Of a DNA stretch of 64,000 nucleotides, positions 1 through 10,046 are shown one piece after another. Below the pieces are notes generated by a model, which saw nothing but the letters and a program-made list of their open reading frames with translations, ran no database searches and had not been told where the DNA came from. The stretch is taken from assembly GCA_029946065.1 (NCBI GenBank), contig JAQSDU010000020.1, positions 310,001-374,000 of the forward strand, read 5' to 3'. Every line of letters starts with the position of its first letter. Position 1 is the first letter of the stretch. The DNA is from Flavobacterium sp. (GTDB taxonomy: Bacteria > Bacteroidota > Bacteroidia > Flavobacteriales > Flavobacteriaceae). Position numbers and translations under genes: made by a program.

Positions 1-725
1 AAATCATAATGCACGGGAACTACCGAAATATAGCCATGTTTTAAAGCCCATTCATCTGTATCTTCGCCGTTATCAAGATTAACGAATTCTCCCGCCAACC
101 AGTAATAATCCCGTCCGAAGGGCGTTTTGCGTTTATCAAATTTCTCCGCCCAAATCGCTTTTGCTTGTCGGCAAATTTTGATGCCTTTGATTTCGTTTTC
201 CTTTAATTTCGGAAGATTTACGTTTAAGACAACGCCTTCCGGAAGTCCGTTTTCTAATACTTCCAATGCGATTTTTTTGATGAAACTTTTAGCAGCTTCA
301 AAATCGGCATTCCATTCATAATCCAATAATGAAAACCCAATCGCGGGAATGCCTTCGATTCCAGCTTCAACGGCAGCACTCATCGTTCCGGAATAAATCA
401 CATTAATCGAAGAATTAGAACCGTGGTTGATGCCCGAAACACACAAATCTGGTTTTTGTTTCAAGATTTCATTGACGGCCAATTTCACACAGTCTACCGG
501 TGTTCCGGAGCAGCTGTATTCTACAATAGGGTGATTTTCGCCAGAAATTTTATTGATATATAAGGTGTTGTTGATGGTGATGGCATGTCCGGTGGCACTT
601 TGTGGTTTGTCTGGCGCAACAACGGTGACATGTCCGATTTCTTTCATCACATCAATAAGTGCGCGGATTCCCGGTGCGGTGATACCATCGTCATTGGTAA
701 CTAAGATCAGTGGTTTTTTCTTCAT
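1..725 (-). CDS. surE: 5'/3'-nucleotidase SurE (partial, C-terminus outside the window)
   Basis: SurE is a metal-dependent nucleoside monophosphate phosphatase (survival protein E). The gene is read leftward from ATG at 725 and runs off the left edge, leaving about 241 codons. The N-terminus MKKKPLILVTNDDGITAPGI holds the family's metal-binding NDDG motif. Further in are the SATGHAIT, GTPVDCV and SGINHGSN motifs that line the active site, so the visible part is nearly full length (the family is about 250-260 aa). It is divergent from the tail-specific protease. The 288-bp gap between them (726-1013) holds no other gene that I can see. Identification is secure; only the C-terminus is missing. 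Confidence 0.95.
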   Translation of the reverse strand, partial: MKKKPLILVTNDDGITAPGIRALIDVMKEIGHVTVVAPDKPQSATGHAITINNTLYINKISGENHPIVEYSCSGTPVDCVKLAVNEILKQKPDLCVSGINHGSNSSINVIYSGTMSAAVEAGIEGIPAIGFSLLDYEWNADFEAAKSFIKKIALEVLENGLPEGVVLNVNLPKLKENEIKGIKICRQAKAIWAEKFDKRKTPFGRDYYWLAGEFVNLDNGEDTDEWALKHGYISVVPVHYD

Positions 726-1013
726 TTTTATTTTTTTGGAGCTATTCCCGCTTTTCGCTGTATCTTTTTTGGTTTTTCGATAATATGCCGATGAATCAAA
801 TCTTTCCAACCAAAAAAGGATGCCGCTGCAATCGGGGCTGTGGTATTTGATTGAACCAGAAATCATCGTTTAAAACGACAATTAAATCTGTAAAATTATA
901 CCGCTAAAATAATCATTTTTGAGCGGAAGTTATTACTTTAGCATCTTTAACAAAAATTTAAGCGGGCATGCTGATTATCGGCATGGTTTTTACTTAATTT
1001 AGACTAAAAATTG

Positions 1014-3221
1014 ATGAATGCTATTCTAAGCTTTATGAAAAGAAATTATAAAATATTACTGGTTGTTGTTGCCTTATCGGTAGCATTGTGGAGTTTTATT
1101 CCAAGAGAAAAAAATGATCCCGAAAAAGACAAATTATTGTTGGAATTGCTAACATTCGTAATCCAAAAAGGGCATTATGACCCGAAAGATATCGATGATA
1201 ATTTCTCCAAAGGCATTTACAAAGATTATATTGAGGCACTCGATCCGGCAAAACGCTTTTTCTTGCAGTCTGATATCGATGAATTTTCAAAATATCAAAC
1301 AGAATTGGACGATGCCATCAAAAATAAAGATTTGACCTTTTTTGATCTTACTTACACCCGTTTGTTAGATCGTATCGACGAAAGCAAAAAATATTATAAA
1401 GATATTTTGGCAAAACCGTTTGATTTTAAAGCGGACGAACAATTCAATACGGACTACGAAAAAGCACCTTATGCCAAAAACGCATCAGAACTAAAAGACA
1501 AATGGAGAAAACAATTAAAGCTTTCCGTACTTTCTTCATTGGTTGATAAAGAGGAAATAGAGCAAGACAAATTGAAGCCTTTTGATCCGAAAGATGAAAA
1601 AAAGACGGATAAGCCAAAAGATAAAGATGCAAAACCAAAATCTTTCGAGCAATTGGAAAAAGAAACGCGCGAAAGCTCTATGAAATCACTTGATGAATAT
1701 TTCAGTTTTATAAAAGACCAAGACCGCGACGATTATTTTGCTGTTTTTGTGAATACGATTGCAGAGCGATTTGATCCGCATACGTCTTATTTTGCACCCG
1801 AAGAAAAAGAAAAATTCGACGTGAGCATGTCGGGTAAACTCGAAGGAATCGGTGCAAGACTGCAAAAGAAAAACGATTTTACCGAAATTACAGAATTGAT
1901 TTCCGGCGGTCCGGCATGGAAAGGCAAAGAATTGGAACCTGGCGATGTAGTGCTAAAAGTAGCCCAAGGCGCAGACCAACCCGTTGATGTTGTCGGTATG
2001 AAAATAGATGATGTCGTAAAAAAAATAAAGGGACCAAAAGGAACAGAAGTACGCCTTACTGTTAAGAAAGTCGATGGCAGTATTAAGGTAATTAGCATCA
2101 TTAGGGATATTGTAGAAATTGAAGAAACGTATGCAAAATCAAGCATCGTTAAGAAAAATGGTGTGTTGTATGGTGTTATTTATCTTCCAAAATTCTATAT
2201 CGATTTTGAAAATAAAGACAGCCGCGACGCTGCAAAAGATATCGCCCTAGAAGTAGACAGATTAAAAAAGCAAGGTGTTCAAGGTATAGCGCTCGATTTG
2301 CGTGACAACGGTGGCGGTTCGTTAAGAACAGTTGTTGATATTGCTGGTTTGTTTATGGGTGAAGAGCCTGTCGTACAAGTAAAATCTGCCGGGAAAACCA
2401 AAGAAGTTTTGTCGGATTCTGACAATCGTATCCAATGGGATGGTCCGTTGGTAGTGATGATTAATAATTTTTCAGCGTCAGCTTCGGAAATTTTAGCCGC
2501 CGCAATTCAGGACTATAAAAGAGGAGTGATTATCGGTAGCAAGCAATCTTACGGAAAAGGAACAGTACAAAACGTAATCGACCTTAACCAGTTTGTACGA
2601 AATAGTGCCGTTGGGGATTTGGGATCATTAAAAACAACTACTCAAAAGTTTTATAGAATTAATGGCGGTTCAACCCAATTGAAAGGCGTGAGCAGCGATG
2701 TTGTAATGCCAGACCGTTATTCCTATATCGAAATTGGTGAACGCGATACCGACAATGCTATGGCGTGGGACAAAATCGATCCAGCGACCTATAGTATTTG
2801 GGACAAGCAACCTAATTTTGATGCTGCAATTGCCAATAGCAAAAAAAGAGTTGCTGAAAATCCGCAGTTCAAAATGATTGATGAAGACGCCAAATGGCTT
2901 AGCAAAAGAAAAGATGAGAACACCTATGATTTGAACATAGATAAATTCAAAAAGCAACAAGAACAATTGGATTTTGAAGCTAAAAAGTTTAAGGGTATTT
3001 CAGATTACAAAAATCAATTGGCTTTTACATCTTTACCTTATGAAGAAGAATTGATTGCGAAAGATGCTGTACTCAAAGAGAAAAGAGACAGATGGCATGA
3101 GAGCCTTTCAAAAGATGTTTATGTAGAAGAAGCCTTGAATATATTGTCAGATTTACAGAACAAAGGCAATGTAAAACCAACTGTAAATATTAAGAAAAAA
3201 GACAAACTTGTGAAATCATAA
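1014..3221 (+). CDS. prc: Carboxy-terminal (tail-specific) protease, Prc/Tsp type, S41 family
   Basis: Periplasmic serine protease that degrades or trims proteins from their C-termini. The order is an N-terminal signal anchor (KILLVVVALSVALWSF), an N-terminal Tsp domain, a PDZ domain (about residues 265-345, with LEGIGARL), and an S41 catalytic domain with the Ser-Lys dyad in NNFSASASE and YGKGTVQ. A charged C-terminal Tsp domain rich in Lys and Glu follows. The length of about 735 aa matches the long Prc class. ATG at 1014 is preferred to TTG at 1011; ATG at 1035 (MKRNYK) is also possible because it sits right before the signal anchor. A rho-independent terminator follows directly. Family call secure; natural substrates unknown. 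Confidence 0.93.
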   Translation: MNAILSFMKRNYKILLVVVALSVALWSFIPREKNDPEKDKLLLELLTFVIQKGHYDPKDIDDNFSKGIYKDYIEALDPAKRFFLQSDIDEFSKYQTELDDAIKNKDLTFFDLTYTRLLDRIDESKKYYKDILAKPFDFKADEQFNTDYEKAPYAKNASELKDKWRKQLKLSVLSSLVDKEEIEQDKLKPFDPKDEKKTDKPKDKDAKPKSFEQLEKETRESSMKSLDEYFSFIKDQDRDDYFAVFVNTIAERFDPHTSYFAPEEKEKFDVSMSGKLEGIGARLQKKNDFTEITELISGGPAWKGKELEPGDVVLKVAQGADQPVDVVGMKIDDVVKKIKGPKGTEVRLTVKKVDGSIKVISIIRDIVEIEETYAKSSIVKKNGVLYGVIYLPKFYIDFENKDSRDAAKDIALEVDRLKKQGVQGIALDLRDNGGGSLRTVVDIAGLFMGEEPVVQVKSAGKTKEVLSDSDNRIQWDGPLVVMINNFSASASEILAAAIQDYKRGVIIGSKQSYGKGTVQNVIDLNQFVRNSAVGDLGSLKTTTQKFYRINGGSTQLKGVSSDVVMPDRYSYIEIGERDTDNAMAWDKIDPATYSIWDKQPNFDAAIANSKKRVAENPQFKMIDEDAKWLSKRKDENTYDLNIDKFKKQQEQLDFEAKKFKGISDYKNQLAFTSLPYEEELIAKDAVLKEKRDRWHESLSKDVYVEEALNILSDLQNKGNVKPTVNIKKKDKLVKS

Positions 3222-3235
3222 GTTTTGAAAAATAG

Positions 3236-3269
3236 AAAAAACCCGAATTCAAAAGATTCGGGTTTTTTT
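3236..3269 (+). terminator. Rho-independent terminator after prc
   Basis: Stem CCCGAAT/ATTCGGG, extended by A:T pairs, with a 7-nt loop and a run of seven T. It starts 15 nt after the protease stop codon. Confidence 0.88.
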
Positions 3270-3426
3270 GTTTTTAAATTATTCATAGAGAGGGTAGGGT
3301 AAATCAATGCGAAGCGTTTCTATTTTGTTTCAATAATTTAATTTACAGATTTAACAATAACATTTTACATTTTGTGCAGTCCTTTCAGTACAATATGTTA
3401 AATTGCTTCAAATTTAAAAGAACTAT

Positions 3427-6400
3427 ATGTCTTTAAAAATGTTTCTGTGCCATAAAAGCAGGTTGCTTCTTTTTATTGTCGTCTTATTGTTTTCTAATTT
3501 AAATAATCTGTACGCCCAATGTGCAGGTGCAGATGCTACAATTACAGTCTGTAATGTGTCAGATTCCGCTAATCAAAACCTAGATCTTTTTGCGCTTTTA
3601 GGGCCAACAGCAACACCGGGCGGAACTTGGACAGATCCGATATTTTCGGGTGCATTGAACACTACAACTGGCGTACTGAATGTATGGGAAGTCAACTTTA
3701 GCGGAACTTTTGCCTATACTTATACCGTTCCCGGAGTTCCCGGAGTTCCCGGATGCGCAGACAATACCGCAACCGTTGCCGTAACCATTGGCGGCTATTC
3801 AGGAGTTGCGAGCCCTAACGGAGTGGCTTGTAATGATGATGAGAGTGTTAATCTGTTTAGTTTTTTTGATGGCGAAAACACACCGGATCCTCAATTCAAT
3901 GGAACATGGACTGCCAATGGCGCTGCCACGGGGTTGTCAGGAAGCATTTTAAACGCTAAAGTTTGTGGTTTAGGAACATTTTCATTTACCTATACCATGC
4001 CTGCAGTGGGGAGTTGTCCGGCGATGTCGTCAACAGCTATTGTGACCATTTATCGCGCGCCTATTCCAGGAAGCGGTACCGATATAGTGTTGTGTGAAAA
4101 TGCCGATTTTAGCCAATATACAAATGTCAATCTTTTAGACCAGTTATCAGGTGAAGATGCCAACGGTATATGGACTGAGAGCGGAACTGGGCAATTGTCG
4201 GGCGTTTTCGATTCGTATATCAATGTACAAGATTTGTTTAATAATTATGGCGTTGGAATTTACACTTTTACCTATACCGTGTTTCCCAGTAATCCGATTT
4301 GTACACCAAAAACAGCAGACATAAAAGTCAGGATTGATCCAATTATTGATTTAACAGGAGGAAGCTTTGTTGTTAATTCAGATATTTGCGAAAATGAAAT
4401 CGCTTCTGCTACTTATACTGGAACAATTATCCAAGGTATTAAGCCGGTACCAGACGGGAACTACGTCATCAAATACCACCTTGTTGGTCCTGGTGGGCTA
4501 AATAGCTACACACAAAGTAACATCGGCTTTTTGGGTGGTGTCGCGGTGTTTGATATTGATGCTGCACCTTTTGACGCCATTGGTAATTATACCATTCATA
4601 TAGATTATATAAAATCTACCAATGGTGGAATCTGTGATAATATTATCGATCTCACCGATGATGTCAATATTTATCCGCTTCCATATCTTACCAATGCAAT
4701 CCTTACGATTTCGTCGATATGTAAAAGCTCAGACGGAACGGTTACGATTACCGGCGTCGGCAATCTCGCGGATGGCAATTATCAGATTGATTATAAATTA
4801 TTAGGCAGTAATAAAGCTTTTGATCAGCATGTAATCGTTACTGTTGTGGGCGGGGTGACTGGCTTTCAAATTCCTGCGACGCTGATACCGAATATAGGCT
4901 CGACAACATTAATTTTTACCTATTGCACCAATCTCCAGACAGGTTGTGGTGTCGCAGCCAATAATTTCAAAACTTTTACGGTAGCTGACTTACCTTTTAT
5001 CGACAATATCACGGTAAATGTTCCGTCGGCTTGTCAGACTTTAAATGTTCCGGTATTGGTTACAGATTTAGGCGTCATGACAAGCGTTGAAGTGACCTAT
5101 GATCTTACGGGAGCCAATATGGTGTCTGGACAAACAGCCACGTTTACCGCCAATCTTGGAAACGGGACTTTTGTAATCCCACCAGTGTTATTGCCTAATT
5201 TGGGTTCGACCACCATCACGATTACCAATGTGCATGATTTGATTACGGGCTGCGCCATTGATGCCAACATTCCTGAAAAATTTGTAGTCACCGCTTTACC
5301 TGATTTAACTACGCTTTCAGCAACTATTGCTGATGTTTGCCGCAACCAACAAGTTACTGTTGCATTTTCTGGATTTGGAAATATATCCGATTTTCAGATT
5401 ACGTACACTCTTTCCGGTGCCAATACTGCTACTGAGCATACCGCCATTCTCAACGCAACGTTAGGTGATGCGGTGTTCACAATTCCATCTGCATTGATTA
5501 CCAATAGTGGAGCGACCACTTTTACGATAGTCAGCATCAGGGATTTGACAACCAATTGTCCTTCGCCATCTGGTTTGCAAGTACCGTTTATGATTAATCC
5601 ACTTCCGGATGTAGCCAATTTTAATGTCACGATTCCGAATACGTGTAAAAGCCAACCTGTCATCGTACAGTTTTCTAATTTGGGCGATGTAACCAATCTC
5701 ACCATCACCTATAATCTCACGGGTGTCAATACAGCATCGGCTCAGATTCAAACCATTGCTGTTAGTGGAGGAACCGCTGCTTTTGTAATTCCGGCGACAT
5801 TATTACCTAACACAGGCAATACGATATTCACAATAACAAATACTGTTAATACCGCTACAGGTTGTACCTCGTCAGTAAATTTGTTGCGAAGCATTACGAT
5901 AAATCCTTTTCCAGATTTAGTAAATCTTACTGCTGCCGTTGCTGATTTCTGTGTTGAACAGCCAGTTACTGTACAGCTTTCAGGTTTGGGTAATCTAACC
6001 AGCGCCAATATTGCATATAATATTACCGGAGCTAATTCCGCTACAGCGCAGACCGCTACAGTTACGGTGGCTTCAGGAAATGCGTCATTTACAATTCCGG
6101 CAGCATTATTTACCAATACAGGCAATAATGTCTTTAGCATTACAACTGTAAGCAATAATTTGACAACGTGTGAGACGGCCTCGACCGTATCTGATGCCTT
6201 TGCAATTAATGTACAACCTGCAGTTCCTATAACTTCAAACGCTGTTTTTTGTGCCAATCAAAACCCGACTGTAGCCGATTTGCAACCGTCAGGGAGCCAA
6301 TACAAATGGTATGATTCAGATACTTCGACGACAGCTTTAAGTAACGACACCGCTTTGGTCAATGGCAATTATTATGTTACAGCAACCAACAGCAGCAATT

Positions 6401-7002
6401 GTAGCTCTGAAAAAGTCATGATTACAGTTTCGATCACGGAATTACAGCCTCCGGTTTTGAATGCCGATGGGCAAAATTTCTGCGGTGCCGATAACCCAAC
6501 TATACAAGATCTTTCGGCCAATACGACATCTGATAACGAAATCATCTGGTTTGATGCCGCTTCTGGAGGAAATCAATTAGACGACGCAACATTATTGCAA
6601 CAAGGATTCACCTATTATGGTTTCGATTTTTCGCAAACAATGAATTGCGCTTCAGAAGCGGCACTCGAGGTAACAGTTTCACTTACGGTTTGTGATGGCA
6701 ATCCTGAAGATTACGATTTCTTTATACCCGACGGTTTTTCTCCGAATAATGACAATGTAAATGACACTTGGAGAATTCCCGATATCCAGTTCCTATTTCC
6801 TGATTATACTTTTGAGATTTATAACCGATACGGAAATGTATTGTTCAAAGGCAATAGCAACAAACCGGAATGGGACGGAAAGAATGCGGAATCATCTAAT
6901 GTAATAGACGGGATTGTGCCGAACGGCGTTTATTTTTATGTGGTGAATTTCAATAAAAATAACAAACCACCAAAACAAGGAAGGCTTTATCTGAACAGGT
7001 AA
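3427..7002 (+). CDS. Giant repeat surface protein with T9SS type B (gliding-motility-type) sorting domain, SprB-like
   Basis: A 1191-aa secreted protein. It has an N-terminal signal peptide (LLLFIVVLLFSNLNNLYAQ) and several Ig-like beta modules up to about residue 418. Five tandem modules of about 102 aa follow (residues 419-930), then two short modules each starting with a Cys-containing FC(A/G) motif. The C-terminal type B sorting domain begins at FIPDGFSPNNDNVNDTWRI and contains FEIYNRYGNVLFKG. Type B (CHU_C) domains direct export through the type IX system together with a SprF/PorP partner, and the next gene, 25 bp downstream, encodes just such a protein. By analogy with SprB this is probably a surface adhesin, perhaps used in gliding. 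It is much shorter than SprB itself and its ligand is unknown. Confidence 0.88.
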   Translation: MSLKMFLCHKSRLLLFIVVLLFSNLNNLYAQCAGADATITVCNVSDSANQNLDLFALLGPTATPGGTWTDPIFSGALNTTTGVLNVWEVNFSGTFAYTYTVPGVPGVPGCADNTATVAVTIGGYSGVASPNGVACNDDESVNLFSFFDGENTPDPQFNGTWTANGAATGLSGSILNAKVCGLGTFSFTYTMPAVGSCPAMSSTAIVTIYRAPIPGSGTDIVLCENADFSQYTNVNLLDQLSGEDANGIWTESGTGQLSGVFDSYINVQDLFNNYGVGIYTFTYTVFPSNPICTPKTADIKVRIDPIIDLTGGSFVVNSDICENEIASATYTGTIIQGIKPVPDGNYVIKYHLVGPGGLNSYTQSNIGFLGGVAVFDIDAAPFDAIGNYTIHIDYIKSTNGGICDNIIDLTDDVNIYPLPYLTNAILTISSICKSSDGTVTITGVGNLADGNYQIDYKLLGSNKAFDQHVIVTVVGGVTGFQIPATLIPNIGSTTLIFTYCTNLQTGCGVAANNFKTFTVADLPFIDNITVNVPSACQTLNVPVLVTDLGVMTSVEVTYDLTGANMVSGQTATFTANLGNGTFVIPPVLLPNLGSTTITITNVHDLITGCAIDANIPEKFVVTALPDLTTLSATIADVCRNQQVTVAFSGFGNISDFQITYTLSGANTATEHTAILNATLGDAVFTIPSALITNSGATTFTIVSIRDLTTNCPSPSGLQVPFMINPLPDVANFNVTIPNTCKSQPVIVQFSNLGDVTNLTITYNLTGVNTASAQIQTIAVSGGTAAFVIPATLLPNTGNTIFTITNTVNTATGCTSSVNLLRSITINPFPDLVNLTAAVADFCVEQPVTVQLSGLGNLTSANIAYNITGANSATAQTATVTVASGNASFTIPAALFTNTGNNVFSITTVSNNLTTCETASTVSDAFAINVQPAVPITSNAVFCANQNPTVADLQPSGSQYKWYDSDTSTTALSNDTALVNGNYYVTATNSSNCSSEKVMITVSITELQPPVLNADGQNFCGADNPTIQDLSANTTSDNEIIWFDAASGGNQLDDATLLQQGFTYYGFDFSQTMNCASEAALEVTVSLTVCDGNPEDYDFFIPDGFSPNNDNVNDTWRIPDIQFLFPDYTFEIYNRYGNVLFKGNSNKPEWDGKNAESSNVIDGIVPNGVYFYVVNFNKNNKPPKQGRLYLNR
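4681..6216 (+). repeat. Five tandem 102-104-residue coding repeats in the SprB-like protein
   Basis: Units begin near 4681, 4993, 5299, 5605 and 5911, a period of about 306 bp. Each unit runs from a Pro-Asp/Pro-Phe start, through a conserved Cys about 14 residues in, then LTGAN-, FxIPxxLxPNxG- and LTTxC-like segments. The units are diverged at DNA level, so they are old duplications and not a recent expansion. A more distant sixth copy may precede them at about 4340-4680. Confidence 0.85.
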
Positions 7003-7027
7003 GGCATCAAAATAAATTGAATTTTAA

Positions 7028-7963
7028 ATGAAAAAAACAATACTGTTTGTCATTTTTTTCTTCTTTGCAAAAAGCGTATCTGCACAGCAGGATCCGGAAT
7101 ATACGCATTATATGTACAATATGAATGCGGTAAATCCGGCCTATGCCACTGGAACAACCGATGTGCTGAATTTAGGAACTTTGTACCGCACACAATGGGT
7201 TGGGGCAGTAGGAGCGCCAAAAACGCTTACTTTTTTCGGTCATATTCCGGTCAATAAAAAGATAGAAATGGGTGTTTCGTTGATTTCAGATGATATTGGC
7301 GACGGTGCCAAAAAGGAAAATAATTTTTATGCCGACTTTGCGTATGTTTTGCAGCTTAAAAATAGGCACAGCCTTTCATTCGGACTCAAAGCCGGATTCA
7401 CATCGCTGCAAACCAATTTCAACGGTTTTCGATTTGAAAGTGGTGATCCTGCCAGTGACCTCGCTTTCGCGGAAAATATCAATATGTTCAAGCCGAATAT
7501 AGGTGCCGGAGTTTATTATTTTACCAATCATTATTACATCGGATTGTCTGCTCCCAATTTATTGTCAAGCAAACACATCGAAGAACGCAATGGTATCAAT
7601 GCTTATGGATCAGAAAGCATTCATACGTTTTTGACTGCAGGTTATGTGTTCAATATTAACGCTGATTTTAAACTAAAACCAGCATTCATGAGCAAATTTG
7701 TAACTGGTGCGCCTATGGCAATAGATCTTACGGCGAATGTTTTGTACCGCAATAAATTTGAACTTGGCGTGGCATACAGACTCAATGACGCTGTGAGCGG
7801 ACTGATGAATATCAATGTGACGGATAATTTAAGGATTGGTTATGCCTACGATTATACGCTTTCCAACTTAGGGCAATTCAACTCAGGAACACATGAGATC
7901 ATGATTTTATTCGACCTCGATTTAATGGGCAAAGGCTATGACAAATCTCCAAGATTCTTTTAA
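7028..7963 (+). CDS. PorP/SprF family T9SS outer-membrane protein
   Basis: A 311-aa outer-membrane beta-barrel with signal peptide (MKKTILFVIFFFFAKSVSAQ). The segment QDPEYTHYMYNMNAVNPAYATG directly after cleavage is the hallmark of the PorP/SprF family. In Flavobacterium johnsoniae SprF is needed to deliver the type B substrate SprB to the surface, and paralogues are each paired with their own CHU_C-type substrate. Here it lies 25 bp after the type B adhesin and 1 bp before an OmpA-family gene, the usual three-gene unit, so it probably serves that adhesin. Confidence 0.93.
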   Translation: MKKTILFVIFFFFAKSVSAQQDPEYTHYMYNMNAVNPAYATGTTDVLNLGTLYRTQWVGAVGAPKTLTFFGHIPVNKKIEMGVSLISDDIGDGAKKENNFYADFAYVLQLKNRHSLSFGLKAGFTSLQTNFNGFRFESGDPASDLAFAENINMFKPNIGAGVYYFTNHYYIGLSAPNLLSSKHIEERNGINAYGSESIHTFLTAGYVFNINADFKLKPAFMSKFVTGAPMAIDLTANVLYRNKFELGVAYRLNDAVSGLMNINVTDNLRIGYAYDYTLSNLGQFNSGTHEIMILFDLDLMGKGYDKSPRFF

Positions 7964-7964
7964 T

Positions 7965-10028
7965 ATGGGAAGCTGCAAAAGGTTACTCGTCGTTTTGTGT
8001 GTGCTTGTTTTTCAATTTGCAGGTGCGCAGGATTTGGATTTAAAGAAAGCCAATCGTTATTTTGACCGCACTTATTACAGCGAAGCATTGCCAATGTATG
8101 AAGCATTAGTGAACGACAATCGCTCGATGGAAGTTGTCAGGAATCTTGCAGATTGCTACTATTATACCAACGATTTAGAAAATGCCCAGAAGTGGTATCG
8201 TACTTTAATTAAAGGATTTAATGTTGACGAAGAATATTATTTTCGATACATACAAACCCTGAAAGCGGCCGGAAATTACACCGAAGCCAATAAAACAGCA
8301 CATGATTTTTTGCAAAAAAGCAACAATACTCAAGCTATTGAAAAGCTCGATTTTGAAATTGAAAACCTCGAAAATGTGTCGGCAATCGGCAATCGTTTTG
8401 ACATCAAAAGCCTTTCGATAAACACCAAAAATTCTGAATTCGGAGCCATTAAATATGGACAAAGTTTGATTTATTCCGGAATACAATCGGCAGGATTATT
8501 TGAAAAAATCTATAAATGGAACAATGAGAATTATTTGGATCTGATAGCCATTCCTTTAGAAAAGATCATCACAGGAGATGCTATAGCAACTTCATTTTCG
8601 ATTGACATTAACACCAACATGCATGAAGCCAATGCTGTTTTTTCAAAAGATGGCAAGACGATGTATTTTACACGCAACAATTTCAAGAAAGGAAAACGTG
8701 CCAAAGACAAAAATAAGGTTTCGAATCTACAGATTTTCAAAGCAGAATTCGATGGCACAAAATGGATTAATATTGTTTCACTACCATTCAATAGCGACGA
8801 CTATTCTACAGAGCATCCTGCGTTGAGTTACGATGAAAAAACATTGTATTTTGCTTCGGATATGCCAGGTTCTTTGGGTTCATTTGATATTTATTCGGTC
8901 GCAATTAATGGTGGTTCCTTTGACAAGCCGGTTAATTTGGGCAATACAATCAACACACCAAGAAAGGAACAATTTCCTTTTGTTTCTAAAGACAACAAGC
9001 TTTATTTTTCTTCAAACGGACATTTCGGTTACGGTTCATTGGATGTTTTTGTGTCGGATATTAAAAATGACACCTACGCAACACCTTTAAATGTTGGACT
9101 TCCGGTAAATTCCGGTTATGATGATTTCACTTTTAACATTGATTCTGATACTAAAGATGGCTATTTTGCTTCCAACCGACCTGAAGGAAAAGGAGGCGAC
9201 GATATTTATCAACTTCACGAAACCAAACCGCTTATTATTGAAGGTTGTAAGCAGTTCATCACAGGTGTAATTACAGACATCGATACCAAGCAGCCGTTAG
9301 AAAATGCGCAGGTTATCTTACAAGCGGAAGATAAAACTACTATTGCAACGGCAACCACTATGGCTGACGGGAAGTTTAGTTTTACGGTTGCCTGTCTTAA
9401 AAGTTATACTGTTCTAGCGTCAAAAGAGGCATATTCAAAAGACTCACGAGCTTTGAAATTGAAGAAAGAGCGCAACAAAATCAACGATGCTTCAATGGCG
9501 CTCAAATCGGATGCAGCTGTTAAAGCAGCAGCCGAAATCGCAGCACAAAAGCAAAAAGCAGCAGCTGAAGCAGCAGCAAAAAAAGAAAAAGAATTAGCAG
9601 TTGCAATTAAAAAAGAAAAGGTTGAAAAAATCATTGCTGCCGAAAAAGATATCGTAAAAGACAAAGACCGACTGCTCATCAAAACGGAACCGATTTATTT
9701 CGATTATGATTTGTGGTACATCAGGAAAGAGTCAAAACCTATCCTCAACAAAGTTATCGCCCTGATGAAAAAGTATCCGGATATGGTGGTCGAAATCGGC
9801 TCACACACCGACGTTCGTGGCAACAACCAATACAATCTGGATTTGTCTGCAAAACGTGCGGCATCTACGCTTGATTATTTTTTAGAACAAGGTATCCCTA
9901 ACAGTAGAATTTCCGCAAAAGGATATGGAGAAACTGTTCCAATTATCAGATGCGTTCCCGATCATTCTTGTTCGGAAGAGCAGCATGAGTTGAATAGAAG
10001 GAGTGAGTTTGTGATTAAAAGTCTATAA
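7965..10028 (+). CDS. OmpA-family protein with TPR-like, PD40 and carboxypeptidase-regulatory-like modules
   Basis: A 687-aa envelope protein. The order is a signal peptide (LLVVLCVLVFQFAGAQ), TPR-like helices (residues about 20-110), a PD40/WD40-like beta-propeller with repeated FSKDGKTMYFTRN- and LYFASDM-type strands (about 200-410), a CarboxypepD_reg-like domain beginning ITGVITDIDTKQPLENAQV, and an Ala/Lys/Glu-rich helix. It ends in an OmpA peptidoglycan-binding domain (about 575-687; VEIGSHTDVRGNNQYNLDLSAKRA). The start is ATG 7965, one base after the sprF-like stop; the open frame extends upstream into that gene. Proteins of this layout anchor T9SS/gliding units to peptidoglycan and often follow SprF. 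The exact partner is inferred from context. Confidence 0.9.
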   Translation: MGSCKRLLVVLCVLVFQFAGAQDLDLKKANRYFDRTYYSEALPMYEALVNDNRSMEVVRNLADCYYYTNDLENAQKWYRTLIKGFNVDEEYYFRYIQTLKAAGNYTEANKTAHDFLQKSNNTQAIEKLDFEIENLENVSAIGNRFDIKSLSINTKNSEFGAIKYGQSLIYSGIQSAGLFEKIYKWNNENYLDLIAIPLEKIITGDAIATSFSIDINTNMHEANAVFSKDGKTMYFTRNNFKKGKRAKDKNKVSNLQIFKAEFDGTKWINIVSLPFNSDDYSTEHPALSYDEKTLYFASDMPGSLGSFDIYSVAINGGSFDKPVNLGNTINTPRKEQFPFVSKDNKLYFSSNGHFGYGSLDVFVSDIKNDTYATPLNVGLPVNSGYDDFTFNIDSDTKDGYFASNRPEGKGGDDIYQLHETKPLIIEGCKQFITGVITDIDTKQPLENAQVILQAEDKTTIATATTMADGKFSFTVACLKSYTVLASKEAYSKDSRALKLKKERNKINDASMALKSDAAVKAAAEIAAQKQKAAAEAAAKKEKELAVAIKKEKVEKIIAAEKDIVKDKDRLLIKTEPIYFDYDLWYIRKESKPILNKVIALMKKYPDMVVEIGSHTDVRGNNQYNLDLSAKRAASTLDYFLEQGIPNSRISAKGYGETVPIIRCVPDHSCSEEQHELNRRSEFVIKSL

Positions 10029-10046
10029 ACTAATCACGTAGTTTAT
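10025..10046. other. Palindrome spanning the stop codons of two convergent genes
   Basis: Perfect 8-bp arms ATAAACTA and TAGTTTAT around a 6-nt loop. The stop codons of the OmpA-family gene and of the opposing coiled-coil gene both lie inside the left arm. There is no T-run, so it is not a classic terminator. It may limit antisense read-through. Confidence 0.55.

Noticed and set aside
5748..6257. Long minus-strand frames (up to 169 codons) opposite the repeat adhesin
   Set aside because: They arise because the Thr/Val/Asn-rich repeat codons have few stops on the other strand. They repeat with the module period and resemble no protein.
9404..9682. Ala/Ser/Phe-rich hydrophobic minus-strand frame opposite the OmpA-family gene
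   Set aside because: It looks like a membrane protein only because it is the reverse of Lys/Ala/Glu-rich helix codons.
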